39,424 nucleotides of DNA from Gammaproteobacteria bacterium (GCA_021772915.1 JAJFLB010000007.1:1-39424), one strand, 5' to 3'; positions 1 to 8,982 are shown, counted from the stretch's first letter. Notes: generated by a model not told the origin, from the letters alone. Translations and numbers: made by a program.

Positions 1-55
1 GGCGTGTCGTTTTTTTGCATTAGGGAATGGGCTGTTTGGGGGGTTGGGTAATACG

Positions 56-466
56 ATGGCAGGAACCAAGGGAATGGAGACCGGGGCGTTAGGTCGTCCT
101 GGGGAAACTCACCAACTGAAAACCACAGGTCCGCAGGGTCCGCCGAAACTTCCCAAGGGAATGGGGGACGAAGCGAATCGTGTTTGGCTTGATGCGGTGG
201 AAGCGTTGGCCCATGTTTTACAGCCGTTGGATTACGCGATACTTCGTGGCTGTTGCGAAGCGTGGCAGATGTTCATGGACCACAAGGACAGCGAGGACAC
301 GAAAACCCGTCAACAGTCGATATCCGCACTGTCTCGATTTGAAAGTTTGGCGGGTAAAATAGGGTTGACTCCAACATCGCGGCGGATTGTGAAGCCAGTT
401 AAGCGTGAGGGGCCGGATGAAACCGACGATTTCCACGAGTGGTTGGGCGAAGGTGGGCTGGAATAA
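56..466 (+). CDS. terS: Terminase small subunit (P27-like)
   Basis: Probable DNA-recognition subunit of the packaging motor. The 136-residue product has a flexible Gly/Pro-rich start, then the pattern PPKLPKGM...EANRVWLDAV...LDYAILRGCCEAW, which matches the helical region of P27-family small terminases; the length is also usual for that family. ATG at 56 is preferred over the upstream TTG at 44 because a G-rich stretch lies just before it. The stop TAA overlaps the ATG of the next gene (TAATG), so translation is probably coupled, and the large subunit follows one gene later. The family call rests on pattern recognition only. Confidence 0.8.
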   Translation: MAGTKGMETGALGRPGETHQLKTTGPQGPPKLPKGMGDEANRVWLDAVEALAHVLQPLDYAILRGCCEAWQMFMDHKDSEDTKTRQQSISALSRFESLAGKIGLTPTSRRIVKPVKREGPDETDDFHEWLGEGGLE

Positions 467-786
467 TGAACCATTTAGTAATCTGCGGGAAGCCCGGCAG
501 CGGAAAAACGACATACGCCGAGTCGATCCGCGAACAGTCTGACATTGTATTTGACTTAGATAAGCTGTCAGAGACATTGTGCCCGGCAACCGCAACATAT
601 CATCAGCGACCGGATTGGTTGGCGTCTATGTTAATTGAGTGGCGGCATGTGCTGGTCAGGAAGCTGATTGCGAGTCGAGCTGACAACCGTTGTATTTTGA
701 TTATCACTGACGAAACATCTGCCGAAAGAGTTGCCGACTTAATAGGGGGTGAAGTGGTTAAGCGTGTGGCGGGGGAGTGGGATTGA
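466..786 (+). CDS. Small P-loop NTPase/kinase-like protein
   Basis: A 106-residue protein that opens with an Ile/Val-rich strand followed directly by a Walker A loop, GKPGSGKTT at about residues 8-16. A later stretch, CILIITDE, could be a second strand with acidic residues. The size and the very N-terminal P-loop resemble short AAA or nucleotide-kinase-like phage proteins. The start is fixed by TAATG overlap with the small terminase, and its 3' end overlaps the start of the large terminase. Its position between the two terminase subunits is unusual. Substrate unknown; NTP binding is well supported, kinase activity is inference. Confidence 0.6.
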   Translation: MNHLVICGKPGSGKTTYAESIREQSDIVFDLDKLSETLCPATATYHQRPDWLASMLIEWRHVLVRKLIASRADNRCILIITDETSAERVADLIGGEVVKRVAGEWD

Positions 787-2459
787 TAGCAAATACTCAA
801 CCAATATCGAGTATGGACCAGTATATCGCGGACGTTTTGTCTGGTGAGATCGTGGTTGGTGCGTTGGTTCGGGCTGCAGTCGAGCGACATTCGCAGGATT
901 TGAAACGGTCGGATGCCGAAGAGTTCCCGTATGTTTTCGATAGGGGGTCCGCTAATCGAGCGATCAAGGCATTCCCGATCCTGTTTCGTCATACGATTGG
1001 GGCGTTTGCCGGCAGTCCGTTCATCCTGGCGCCGTGGCAAGCGTTCATTGTTGGTTCGATATTCGGCTGGAAATGTCTGGACGGGACGCGAAAGTTCCGG
1101 CGGGTATATTGTTCGGTCGGTCGGAAGTCGGGTAAGTCAACATTATCGGCAGCGTTGGCGGTGTTGTTTGCCGGGTTCAACAAGGAAGCACAGGCCCAGG
1201 TGTTCATTGGAGCCACGAAAGTTGAGCAGGCAAAGGTCGTATTTGATGAAGCAACGCGGATGTGTAACGAGTCGCCACGGCTCGTACATCGGTCACGGCG
1301 CAAGGTTGGGCGGATTGAGTTCGGCACGTCGTACATAAAGCCCCTCGGTTCAGACCGTGCTTTTTCTGGATTGAATCCCAGTGTGGTCATATTCGATGAG
1401 TTGCATGAATGGAAGGAAGTGCATCGGCGATTCTACGACACGTTGACCACTGGCTCTGCCGCGCGAACGCAGCCTATCCGAATCACAATCACAACAGCGG
1501 GGGACAAGAATTCGTTTCTGTGGAAGGAAGAGGACTCACACGCTACGTCTGTAGTTACAAGGCAGTACGACGAAGAGCGGTATTTCGTATTCGTTGCATC
1601 GATTGATAAGGGACTGGACCCGTTCGACGAAGAGAACTGGCCAATGTCAATGCCGAATATCGGACTCATGGACCTGACAGATATTCAGCAGTTGGCGAAA
1701 GAGGCCCAGATTTCCCCGCAGGCTCGGCATCGGTTCTTGCGATATCATGCGAATCAGGAAGTCAGTTCGATAAGCAGAGCGTTGGAGCCTGAAGATTGGG
1801 ACGATTGCGAAGTCAAGGAGTTGTCAGATTGGAACCTCGCCGACGTAGTAGCGGGTGCGATGGATGCCGGTGGAATGAATGACCTCGCAGCGTCGGCTAG
1901 AGTTGCCCGGTATCCGATTGGATTTGACGACGACGGGACACCGGAATATCGGTACGAGGTCAAGGGACGATGTTATATGGACGTGGATACGTCGAGAGAT
2001 ATGCAGGAGCAACCGTGGCTTGCGTGGGTTGATACTGGTCAAGTCAAGATGACTCCATCGGTATTTGGTCACTTGCGGGATGATCTGGCGATGGATTTAC
2101 AATTGGTAGGTGGAAAGTTGGTGGGGTTCGACCCGTGGAACCTCCGCCAGATGGGCGAAGAGATGCAGGCGGAAGGGTTTGAGTGTGTCAAGATACCGCA
2201 GAATAGGTACAATTTGCACGAACCGCTACGGCTATTCCTGGACCTGGTACAGAAGAAACGAATCACCCATGACGGGAGTTGGCCGTTATTGCGTTGGGCG
2301 ATAGAGAATTTGGTTATCAATTCCGATTCAAACGAACGCTGGATGCCTGACAGGAAGCAATCGGCGGACAAGATTGACCCAATTGTAGCGGTGATTATGG
2401 CATTGAGATTGGCGAGTCTGGCACCAGCCAGGCCGAAAGGTTCCTTGTTTGTGAGTTAG
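777..2459 (+). CDS. terL: Terminase large subunit
   Basis: ATPase-nuclease of the head-filling motor. The 560-residue product has the N-terminal pattern of HK97-type large terminases, a Walker A-like loop SVGRKSGKS at about residues 115-123, and a Walker B strand VVIFDELHEW at about 203-212. The C-terminal half should be the RNase H-like nuclease; an acidic residue in KIDPIVAVIMAL near residue 535 fits its last active-site position. GTG at 777 overlaps the preceding gene and has a G-rich ribosome site; ATG at 813 is an alternative start that would keep all domains. Length is typical. Confidence 0.93.
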   Translation: MGLIANTQPISSMDQYIADVLSGEIVVGALVRAAVERHSQDLKRSDAEEFPYVFDRGSANRAIKAFPILFRHTIGAFAGSPFILAPWQAFIVGSIFGWKCLDGTRKFRRVYCSVGRKSGKSTLSAALAVLFAGFNKEAQAQVFIGATKVEQAKVVFDEATRMCNESPRLVHRSRRKVGRIEFGTSYIKPLGSDRAFSGLNPSVVIFDELHEWKEVHRRFYDTLTTGSAARTQPIRITITTAGDKNSFLWKEEDSHATSVVTRQYDEERYFVFVASIDKGLDPFDEENWPMSMPNIGLMDLTDIQQLAKEAQISPQARHRFLRYHANQEVSSISRALEPEDWDDCEVKELSDWNLADVVAGAMDAGGMNDLAASARVARYPIGFDDDGTPEYRYEVKGRCYMDVDTSRDMQEQPWLAWVDTGQVKMTPSVFGHLRDDLAMDLQLVGGKLVGFDPWNLRQMGEEMQAEGFECVKIPQNRYNLHEPLRLFLDLVQKKRITHDGSWPLLRWAIENLVINSDSNERWMPDRKQSADKIDPIVAVIMALRLASLAPARPKGSLFVS

Positions 2460-2468
2460 GGCAAAACG

Positions 2469-2687
2469 ATGGCAGAAAACGCAAGCGTTACGTTAAGGTA
2501 TTCTCGCGTTCGCGGGCGTGAGTTAGACAAACGCAACTCGGCAATTTGTGTGCCCGATGATGATCTACTGTATGCCGCCGACGGGCGTCAGTTTCGCGTG
2601 CTGGAATGGACTACAACAGTCCGGCGGGAGGAGGTAATTGCGATACCTAGATTGCGGATCGAAATGCTGGATAGTGAGAAACAATGA
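2469..2687 (+). CDS. Hypothetical protein, 72 aa
   Basis: Not recognised. A small charged protein, rich in Arg, Glu and Asp, with predicted short beta strands and no Cys pairs, membrane segment or signal peptide. It starts ten bases after the large terminase stop and its own stop overlaps the next start (ATGA at 2684-2687), so it is part of the packaging operon. In many head operons a small head-tail or neck protein lies here, but nothing in the sequence proves that. Confidence 0.6.
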   Translation: MAENASVTLRYSRVRGRELDKRNSAICVPDDDLLYAADGRQFRVLEWTTTVRREEVIAIPRLRIEMLDSEKQ

Positions 2688-3208
2688 CAACAGCGACTGA
2701 AGCGAAGCTCCACATTGGCGGCACTGAAACGAAAGAGGGCTGGTCGGTCCTGAACATCCAGCAGGTTCCCGGCGTGGACTACGTTGGCGACATTCAGAAC
2801 ATGCCGTTTGACGATGGAGCGGTGGATGAGATATACGCTTGTCACATACTGGAACACTTGAGCTATCAGGGTGAGTTACAGAAGGCGTTGAAGGAATGCA
2901 GGCGGGTATTGAAACCGGGCGGGGTGTTTCGTATCAGTGTGCCTAATTTGCTAGTCCTGTGCGGGTTGTTATGTACTCCAGGTATTGACCCGTCAGAACA
3001 AATGCACTTGATGCGGATAATTTACGGTGGGCAGGTAGATGAATACGACCATCACAAGACGGGGTTCACGGTTGATTTGTTGGCGTCGTTCCTGTCGCAA
3101 GCGGGTTTTGAAACTATGAAAACAGTGGAGACGTTCGGGCTGTTTCAGGACTGTAGTGAGATTGTAATCGGTGGCCAGTTGATATCCATTAACGTCGAGG
3201 CAACCTAA
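2684..3208 (+). CDS. Class I SAM-dependent methyltransferase
   Basis: A 174-residue protein of the Methyltransf_11 type. Seen in order: VDYVGDIQNMPFDDGAVDEI, where the acidic GD and the MPFDDG loop match the SAM-binding and post-motif II region; HILEHLSY, the usual EH-containing motif; and RRVLKPGGVFRISVPN, the LKPGG motif that follows the SAM site. The glycine-rich motif I is weak, with the N-terminus shorter than in cellular enzymes. Start overlaps the upstream stop (ATGA) and the stop overlaps the next ATG. The family more often modifies sugars, lipids or small molecules than DNA. Substrate unknown. Confidence 0.75.
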   Translation: MTTATEAKLHIGGTETKEGWSVLNIQQVPGVDYVGDIQNMPFDDGAVDEIYACHILEHLSYQGELQKALKECRRVLKPGGVFRISVPNLLVLCGLLCTPGIDPSEQMHLMRIIYGGQVDEYDHHKTGFTVDLLASFLSQAGFETMKTVETFGLFQDCSEIVIGGQLISINVEAT

Positions 3209-3756
3209 TGGAATCACTTGCACAATTCGGAGAGGACTTATTGATCCATGCAGAGCTGGAACGGATTGGAGTTCGGAACCAGTGGTGCTTTGAAGTCGGT
3301 GCCCATGACGGGACGTTTGCCAGCAACACTTTGCTATTCAGGAACATGGGCTGGAATGCTGTGTTGATGGAACGCGACCCCGTACTGTTTGCGACGATGG
3401 AAGAAACATACGGAGCGATTGACGGAACACAGTGCTACAACGCGACCGTGAAAAACCTTGACAGTATGCTGGAATTAACAGGCGCACCAAAGGATATTGA
3501 CTTTGGAGTTATTGATATCGACGGTGCGGATTATTGGTTGTGGTCTGATATGGAAGTCTACCGGCCCCGGTTGATGTTGATTGAGTTCAGTCCGTACAAG
3601 CATCAGGAAGGGTACATTGAACACGACCCACAACCACGCGGTTCCACGGTGCAGACGGCACGACTGCCGACGATTGAGCTAGGGACTGACAAGGGGTATC
3701 GGTTGGTGGGCGAGACGTTTTGCAATTTGTTATTTGTGGATGAGTATGAACGATAA
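3208..3756 (+). CDS. FkbM-like methyltransferase
   Basis: A 182-residue protein with the FkbM-type opening: SLAQFGEDLL, then CFEVGAHDG (SAM-binding strand and glycine loop), NTLLFRNMGWNAVLMERDP (second strand ending in an acid that would bind the SAM ribose), and later IDFGVIDIDGADYWLW. FkbM-family enzymes O-methylate sugars and related groups. ATG at 3208 overlaps the stop of the preceding methyltransferase, so the two are translated together and may act in one modification pathway. A glycosyltransferase lies further along at 8284. Substrate and target are inference. Confidence 0.7.
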   Translation: MESLAQFGEDLLIHAELERIGVRNQWCFEVGAHDGTFASNTLLFRNMGWNAVLMERDPVLFATMEETYGAIDGTQCYNATVKNLDSMLELTGAPKDIDFGVIDIDGADYWLWSDMEVYRPRLMLIEFSPYKHQEGYIEHDPQPRGSTVQTARLPTIELGTDKGYRLVGETFCNLLFVDEYER

Positions 3757-4018
3757 ATATCTACCAACAGTGGATGAGTTTTCAGACGTTGTTGATGAGA
3801 TGCTATGGGATTTTCAAGGTCTGTTTGAGGCTATGAGCGTTCACGGACTGTCCGACAAGACGTTTCGTATTTGCTTGTTAGATATGCCCAAATGGAAAGC
3901 GTTTTGCAAGTTAGTCGCGAATGGTTTGGAAATCAAAAGTACAGTCGGTCGCGTTGCGATTTTATACGCACGGGAATACAACCAGGGCAATCAAGGAACG
4001 GCAGATGTCAGGACTTAG
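3746..4018 (+). CDS. Hypothetical acidic protein, 90 aa
   Basis: Not recognised. A mainly helical, acidic protein without membrane or zinc motifs. ATG at 3746 (or 3740) lies inside the end of the FkbM-like gene, and the gene end overlaps the portal start at 4005. The tight overlaps on both sides show it belongs to the head operon. Some phages carry small head proteins or inhibitors at this place, but no such function can be read from the sequence. Confidence 0.55.
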   Translation: MNDKYLPTVDEFSDVVDEMLWDFQGLFEAMSVHGLSDKTFRICLLDMPKWKAFCKLVANGLEIKSTVGRVAILYAREYNQGNQGTADVRT

Positions 4019-5564
4019 TAACCCAATGGGCTGGCTGGTTGATTGGTTTCGCAGGGATACAGGTAAAGGGAAAGTGCCTGTTACCAACGATTCCATGTTG
4101 AGTATTCCAGAAGTGTTTTTTTGTATTCAGTCGATATCGGGTGACGTTGGGCAGATGCCCCTTGCGCCCCATAAAGTGTACGAGCAAGCCAGAGATGGCA
4201 GGGCGGCTCGTGGGTCTACGGCAGACCTGAATCACACAACGTGGAGACTGTTACGGGATGAACCTAACAAGGTGCAGACCTCGGACGTGTTCAAGGAGTT
4301 GCTGCAAAGTCACGCCCTTGGATGGGGTAACGGCAGAGCGGCGATTATCCGAAACGGTGCAGGTGCTGTTACCGAATTGCTTCCAATGATGCCAGACCGA
4401 ACGGGAACGGTAATGGTGATGGGTGTTAAGTATCACGTAACGTGCCCGACTGAAGATGACCCGGTTCGCTTTCGAACTATCGCCCAGGAGATCATCGAAG
4501 GAAAAACAATTCCACGCGACTGGATCGTTTTGAATGATGAAGATGTCCTGCACATTATGGGGTACAGTCGTAATGGGTTTATCGGGTTGAACCTGGCAGA
4601 CCTTGCAAAGGATTCGATGGGTACGGCGTTGGGCGGGCAGCGGTACTCACGTACTGGAATGGATAAGGGGTTTGCAGGCCGGTTGATGTTGACGGCGCCA
4701 CCAAACGCATTCAAGACGGAAGATGACGCAAAGAAGTTCCTGACCAACTTTCGGGAGCGGCACGAAAACAGCAAGGACGGCGAAACGGTTGGCCTGTTGC
4801 GAGAGGGGATAACGGCAGACGTATTGCAAATGTCAAACGTCGATGCCCAGATGATTGAGCAACGTCGATTCAGCCGACAAGATGCTATGTTGTGGTTTGC
4901 CTTGCAACATCTACCCGGTGATGATTCCAGCGTCAGTTACAACAGCCTGGAACAAAAGCTACTTGCTCACCGGGCGTCAGCGTTGAATCGATGGCTCACA
5001 CGTTGGGAGATGCAATGTGACGCCAAACTACGGACGGAAGCGGAGAAGGCAGGCGGGCAGTTGTTCTATAAGTTCAACCGTGCGACGACTCTCGCAACGG
5101 ACACGGCGACAAGTGCGGAAGTATTATCGAAGTTACGCATGGCAAAGATCATCACGCAAAACGAAGCACGGGATAAACTCGACATGAATCCCGTAGAGGG
5201 CGGGGATGAGTTCGAGAATCCCGCCACGTCTACAGCGGCACCCGTACCACCACCAGAAGAGCCAGATGACAGCGAAGCGATGGCCAAGATACAATCGATG
5301 GTAGCACTTGAAGCGAAGCAGGTTGCCAACGGTGCGAAACGTCCAGGCAACTTCCTTAATTGGTTGGATAAGCACTACGCCAAATGGTCAACGAAACTGG
5401 AACAGGTGGCTGTAGAGTTTGGGGCGGACGTGGAAACAGTATCGGACGATTGCGAGTCTCGACGGCTTGCCGTTGTTGAAGCCTGTGATTGTAAGGACAA
5501 TGAACTTGTCGAGAGTGTCGGCAAGGTGTGCGAAACGTGGAAATCAATAGAATGGGGTGTGTAA
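4005..5564 (+). CDS. Phage portal protein
   Basis: Forms the twelve-subunit ring through which DNA enters and leaves the head. The 519-residue product shows HK97-family portal patterns: SIPEVFFCIQSISGDVGQMP near residue 28, HTTWRLLRDEPNKVQT, then ELLQSHALGWGNGRAAII, and a long region ending in a Pro/Glu-rich flexible tail (APVPPPEEPDD). ATG at 4005 has AAGGA eight bases upstream; the longer open frame back to 3921 has no support. The gene overlaps its upstream neighbour and ends beside the protease. Length is in the normal family range. Confidence 0.9.
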   Translation: MSGLSNPMGWLVDWFRRDTGKGKVPVTNDSMLSIPEVFFCIQSISGDVGQMPLAPHKVYEQARDGRAARGSTADLNHTTWRLLRDEPNKVQTSDVFKELLQSHALGWGNGRAAIIRNGAGAVTELLPMMPDRTGTVMVMGVKYHVTCPTEDDPVRFRTIAQEIIEGKTIPRDWIVLNDEDVLHIMGYSRNGFIGLNLADLAKDSMGTALGGQRYSRTGMDKGFAGRLMLTAPPNAFKTEDDAKKFLTNFRERHENSKDGETVGLLREGITADVLQMSNVDAQMIEQRRFSRQDAMLWFALQHLPGDDSSVSYNSLEQKLLAHRASALNRWLTRWEMQCDAKLRTEAEKAGGQLFYKFNRATTLATDTATSAEVLSKLRMAKIITQNEARDKLDMNPVEGGDEFENPATSTAAPVPPPEEPDDSEAMAKIQSMVALEAKQVANGAKRPGNFLNWLDKHYAKWSTKLEQVAVEFGADVETVSDDCESRRLAVVEACDCKDNELVESVGKVCETWKSIEWGV

Positions 5565-5565
5565 C

Positions 5566-6258
5566 ATGATCCAAGTCAATCAAGAGTCGAAAGAGATAAT
5601 CGTCTACGATATCATCGGTCCATCGTGGGGCGGTATGGCGGGTGCGGATGAGTTCGTGGAAGCGTTGGCAATGTTCAAGGGGCAGGATATCTCAGTGAGG
5701 ATCAATTCGCCAGGTGGCTCGGCTGACGAAGGGCTGGCCATGTATCACGCCCTGAAACGGCACAGTGGCACGGTGACTACCTGGAATGATTCGGTTGCAG
5801 CATCAGCGGCGTCGGTTCTGTTTCTTGGCGGTTCGGTTCGGATGGCCGCCAAGCAATCGCGGGTGATGATCCATGAAGCTAATACAATGGCGATGGGTGG
5901 AAAGGCGGAGTTCCTGAAGGTCGCAGAAGTCCTCGACAAGTACAATCAGGACATTGTGGAAATCTATTCGGAGGCCACGGGAATTGAGGAGAAGGAAGTC
6001 GCTGCATTGATGGCGGATGAAACCTGGTACCGTGCCCAGGAATCGGTTGATGCCGGGTTTGCTACCGCGATATTCGAACCAGATAAGCCGGTCGAATCAA
6101 AGGTTGTGCCGGAATCGTGGTACAGGAACACCCCGGAATCGTACCTGAAACCAGCGACCCAGCTACAGTTCATCAAGCAGCGGCCACAGATTACCCATGA
6201 TATGCAAGCACGGGCTGACAAGTTTGCTCAATTGACAGGGAGAAAGCTACCCGTATAA
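5566..6258 (+). CDS. ClpP-like prohead protease
   Basis: Head-maturation protease of the ClpP/crotonase (S14-like) class. The 230-residue protein has RINSPGGSADEG at about residues 44-55 (oxyanion region), SVAASAASVLFLGG near 75 with the nucleophilic Ser in the ClpP-like context, and RVMIHEA near 102 carrying the catalytic His. Such enzymes remove the delta domain from the major capsid protein after assembly, and the capsid gene indeed follows and carries such a domain. ATG at 5566 is preceded by a GGGGTG site; GTG at 5557 is possible. Length is usual for a protease without a fused scaffold. Confidence 0.88.
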   Translation: MIQVNQESKEIIVYDIIGPSWGGMAGADEFVEALAMFKGQDISVRINSPGGSADEGLAMYHALKRHSGTVTTWNDSVAASAASVLFLGGSVRMAAKQSRVMIHEANTMAMGGKAEFLKVAEVLDKYNQDIVEIYSEATGIEEKEVAALMADETWYRAQESVDAGFATAIFEPDKPVESKVVPESWYRNTPESYLKPATQLQFIKQRPQITHDMQARADKFAQLTGRKLPV

Positions 6259-6332
6259 TTCGGGGGACATACAACTTAGGCAAAATGCAGGCAACTTATT
6301 AGCGGCTTGTTTTGCAGATCGTTTTGTAATTG

Positions 6333-6360
6333 AAACGGTCAGCGAGACGGGCCGTTTTTT
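6333..6360 (+). terminator. Hairpin with T-tract before the capsid gene
   Basis: AAACGG at 6333-6338 pairs with CCGTTT at 6352-6357 and is followed by a run of T to 6360. The loop is 13 bases. It looks like a weak intrinsic terminator in the 143-base gap between protease and capsid genes. Since the capsid must be made in excess, it could act as an mRNA end-protecting or processing element, or capsid transcripts may start in the same gap. No clear promoter was found there. Confidence 0.55.
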
Positions 6361-6401
6361 CGTGCCATGACGCTGGCCATTAACCAGCGGAGGCATGAAC
6401 A

Positions 6402-7763
6402 ATGCTTACAGTCAAGGCTCTCAAAGAGCAAAAAGCAGAGATGGAAGATAAGATTCTTGCCATCGTCACCAGTGCGAAGAAAGACGAGCGGGAGAACACG
6501 CCGGAAGAGTTGGCGGAAATCGACTTGCTCCAGGGTGTTGGCGATTCGAAGGGCAAGATTGGCGAAGTGCAAACCGCACTGGACCGGGCTATTCGAGTTG
6601 AAGAAACCCAGAAGCAAATCGCGTTGTCACGGGTCAAGCCTGACTTTACTCCTGACGGGCAAATCAAACTTCCGGAAACGAAGATCGTTATCCCAAGTTC
6701 GCAGATTCGGGGAAACCTGAAAGCTTTCAAGGGCGACAACGCGATGGAGGATGCGTTTGTTTGCGGTCAGTGGGCAGCGGCTACGTTGGGCAATAATTCG
6801 CACGCTCGCGATTGGTGCAAGAACCACGGCATCGATATCCAAAACGCGATGTCAACCGACAGCAACACGGCTGGCGGGTTCACTGTTCCCGATCCTCTTG
6901 AGTCAACCGTGATTCGATTGGTGGAAGAGTACGGCGTATTCCGTCGGAACATCGGGCGAGTCTGGCCAATGCCAAACGGTAGCTTGAAAGTACCGAAACG
7001 CAACGGGGGGTTCACCACGTACTACGTCGGTGAGAATACCGCAATCACAGCAAGTGATGTTGCGTTTGCTCAGGTATCGCTGCAGGCCAACAAGCTCGCA
7101 GCATTGACGCAGATCAGCAATGAACTGTTCGAAGATACCGCAGTAGCATTGGGTGATATCCTTGCCCAGGAGTTTGCTTACGCTTTCGCAGTTGCGGAAG
7201 ACGCTGCGGGATTCCTTGGTGATGGAACCAGTACCTATGGTGGCATCCAGGGCTTGGCAAACGCTCTCGCAGCGGGTGCGGTTGAAACTACTGCGTCGGG
7301 TGTGGATACGTTTGACGAGTTGACAATTGCCACGTTCCATAATGCCCAGGCCAAACTGGCACGCTACCCAGGCATCATGCCAAAGTGGTATATCAGCCAG
7401 GTGGGTTATGAAACGTCCATGAAGCGACTGGCATTTGCTGCCGGTGGTAACACGGTCGAGAACTTTGCAGGCGGAATGGCCCTATCGTTTATGGGCTTCC
7501 CTGTTGAGATTTCACAGACGTTGCCAGGAACATCGGGAACCACGGACCATAGCGATGTCCGCTTTGGATACTTCGGTGATTTGTCGATGGCGGCTGCAAT
7601 GGGTGATTCGCGCGGGATGACGGTTCGGTCTGACCCGTCGGTTTACTTTACGCAAGACGCATTGGCGATTTGTGCAACCGAACGCTACGACATCACGGTC
7701 CACGACATCGGAACGGCAACTCTTGCCGGTGCGGTGGTCGGAATGCACTTCAACGCATCGTAA
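6402..7763 (+). CDS. Major capsid protein, HK97 fold, with delta domain
   Basis: The 453-residue product begins with about 80 highly charged, coiled-coil-forming residues (the delta or scaffolding domain normally cut off by the protease encoded upstream). Next come HK97-fold signatures: STDSNTAGGFTVPDPLES at about residues 151-168, LVEEYGVFRRN, then VPKRNGGFTTYYVGENTAI and LAALTQISNELFEDTA, and FLGDGTSTYGGIQGL. This order is that of phage capsid family PF05065. ATG at 6402 has an AGG ribosome site nine bases upstream. It stands directly after the terminator-like hairpin. Confidence 0.94.
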   Translation: MLTVKALKEQKAEMEDKILAIVTSAKKDERENTPEELAEIDLLQGVGDSKGKIGEVQTALDRAIRVEETQKQIALSRVKPDFTPDGQIKLPETKIVIPSSQIRGNLKAFKGDNAMEDAFVCGQWAAATLGNNSHARDWCKNHGIDIQNAMSTDSNTAGGFTVPDPLESTVIRLVEEYGVFRRNIGRVWPMPNGSLKVPKRNGGFTTYYVGENTAITASDVAFAQVSLQANKLAALTQISNELFEDTAVALGDILAQEFAYAFAVAEDAAGFLGDGTSTYGGIQGLANALAAGAVETTASGVDTFDELTIATFHNAQAKLARYPGIMPKWYISQVGYETSMKRLAFAAGGNTVENFAGGMALSFMGFPVEISQTLPGTSGTTDHSDVRFGYFGDLSMAAAMGDSRGMTVRSDPSVYFTQDALAICATERYDITVHDIGTATLAGAVVGMHFNAS

Positions 7764-7770
7764 CACTGAG

Positions 7771-7845
7771 CCATCGGTTTTGCCCCCGATGGATCGTATG
7801 AGGGGTGGTGACGTTGGTTGCCCCCCTCGATTAACCAACAACCAA
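7771..7845 (+). other. Competing mRNA hairpins downstream of capsid gene
   Basis: Three inverted repeats crowd the 98-base gap: CCATCGG (7771-7777) with CCGATGG (7786-7792); GAGGGG (7800-7805) with CCCCTC (7823-7828); and TTGGTTG (7814-7820) with CAACCAA (7839-7845). The last two interlock, so they form either a pseudoknot or alternative folds. No T-tract follows, so a terminator is unlikely. They may stabilise the capsid mRNA or control the next gene. Confidence 0.5.
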
Positions 7846-7861
7846 ACTGGAGAAAATAACT

Positions 7862-8257
7862 ATGAGCAATCCTTACCAAGCCGGGGAATACTCCGTTGTA
7901 CTCGCGCCAGACGCATCGAGTACCGCAGAGCGGACGGCAAACCTTGATTGTGCTGGTGCTGATGTTGCGATGATTGCCGTGGAGGTTTCCGTTGAAGCCA
8001 ACACGAATAGCACCAACGTCGTACTGTCGGTTCTGGAGTCTGACGATACCGTTGTCACAAACTTCGCAACGTACAACAGTGCGTTCGAAACGACCATCGA
8101 TAACACGGCAGCAGCAGTGCATCCGATTTCGATTGACCTCCGCGGACGCAAGCGATATCAGCGGATTTCGTTGACACCGGACACAACCACCAATGGGGCG
8201 GTTCTGGTTTCGGCAGTTGGCATCCTGGCGAAAAACGTCGTCACGGCGAACGCATAA
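7862..8257 (+). CDS. Probable capsid decoration/structural protein
   Basis: A 131-residue Ala/Thr/Val/Ser-rich protein with alternating beta-strand pattern and no enzymatic motif. Small beta-rich proteins encoded directly after the major capsid gene are often head decoration or stabilisation proteins, and the strong ribosome site (GGAGAAAATAACT before ATG) fits high production. The identity is inferred from position and composition, not from a recognised family. Confidence 0.55.
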   Translation: MSNPYQAGEYSVVLAPDASSTAERTANLDCAGADVAMIAVEVSVEANTNSTNVVLSVLESDDTVVTNFATYNSAFETTIDNTAAAVHPISIDLRGRKRYQRISLTPDTTTNGAVLVSAVGILAKNVVTANA

Positions 8258-8283
8258 ACCTACGATCCAAACGGGGCAAAGCA

Positions 8284-8982
8284 ATGGACACAAAAAGCTG
8301 GAAAGTCTCAGCGTTTATGACCGCACCACGATATGAGGCGGTGTGGGCGCGGAACATGATTGACGCGGCACTGACTGAAAACAATATACCGATCAAGATT
8401 TCGGGCGGAGTGTTTTACGGTCAGTGTATGCAGAACATGCTGGAGAAAGCGATCGAGGGTGGAATCGAACTAGCGGTAACGATTGATTCTGATTCCATTT
8501 TCACGGCAGCCGATTTGGCAAGGTTGGTTCAGGTAGCGATTCAGAATGATGAGATGGACGCTGTGGCGGCAATGCAAAGCCGACGTGGCAAAGCCGGACC
8601 ATTATTTACAAAGGGCGGGGAGTCGCGGGTTTACTTTGAAGGCAGGCCGCTGCAGGTATCAACGGCTCACTTCGGGTTGACTGCGATCAAACTTGACAAA
8701 CTGAAGGACATCCCAAAACCGTGGTTCCATTCGATACCAAATGAAGATGGTAGTTGGTTGCATGACGCGGTTGATGATGACATTTATTTCTGGCGACAGT
8801 GGAAGGATGCAGGCCGGACGGTTTACGTTGACAACGGTTGTAGCATCGGACACCTGGAAGAGATGGTTGCAATCATTGACGACAACGGAAAGCACCAGTT
8901 CATGTACCCAAACGATTGGCTGAAGACGGTCAAAAACATAAGCGGCGAATACGAAAAGCCGAAACTGGAGGCAGTCAAATGA
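8284..8982 (+). CDS. GT-A-fold glycosyltransferase-like protein
   Basis: A 232-residue protein resembling phage glycosyltransferases. LAVTIDSDSIFTAADL at about residues 60-75 carries the DxD-type metal and nucleotide-sugar motif; MDAVAAMQSRRGKAG follows, as in GT-A enzymes; near the end DDDIYFWRQWKDAG and SIGHLEE match the acceptor and closing His/Asp-containing elements of this family. It would transfer a sugar to a virion or host component. It lies among head-tail genes, and with the two methyltransferases upstream could modify a structural protein. Donor and acceptor are unknown. Confidence 0.72.
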   Translation: MDTKSWKVSAFMTAPRYEAVWARNMIDAALTENNIPIKISGGVFYGQCMQNMLEKAIEGGIELAVTIDSDSIFTAADLARLVQVAIQNDEMDAVAAMQSRRGKAGPLFTKGGESRVYFEGRPLQVSTAHFGLTAIKLDKLKDIPKPWFHSIPNEDGSWLHDAVDDDIYFWRQWKDAGRTVYVDNGCSIGHLEEMVAIIDDNGKHQFMYPNDWLKTVKNISGEYEKPKLEAVK

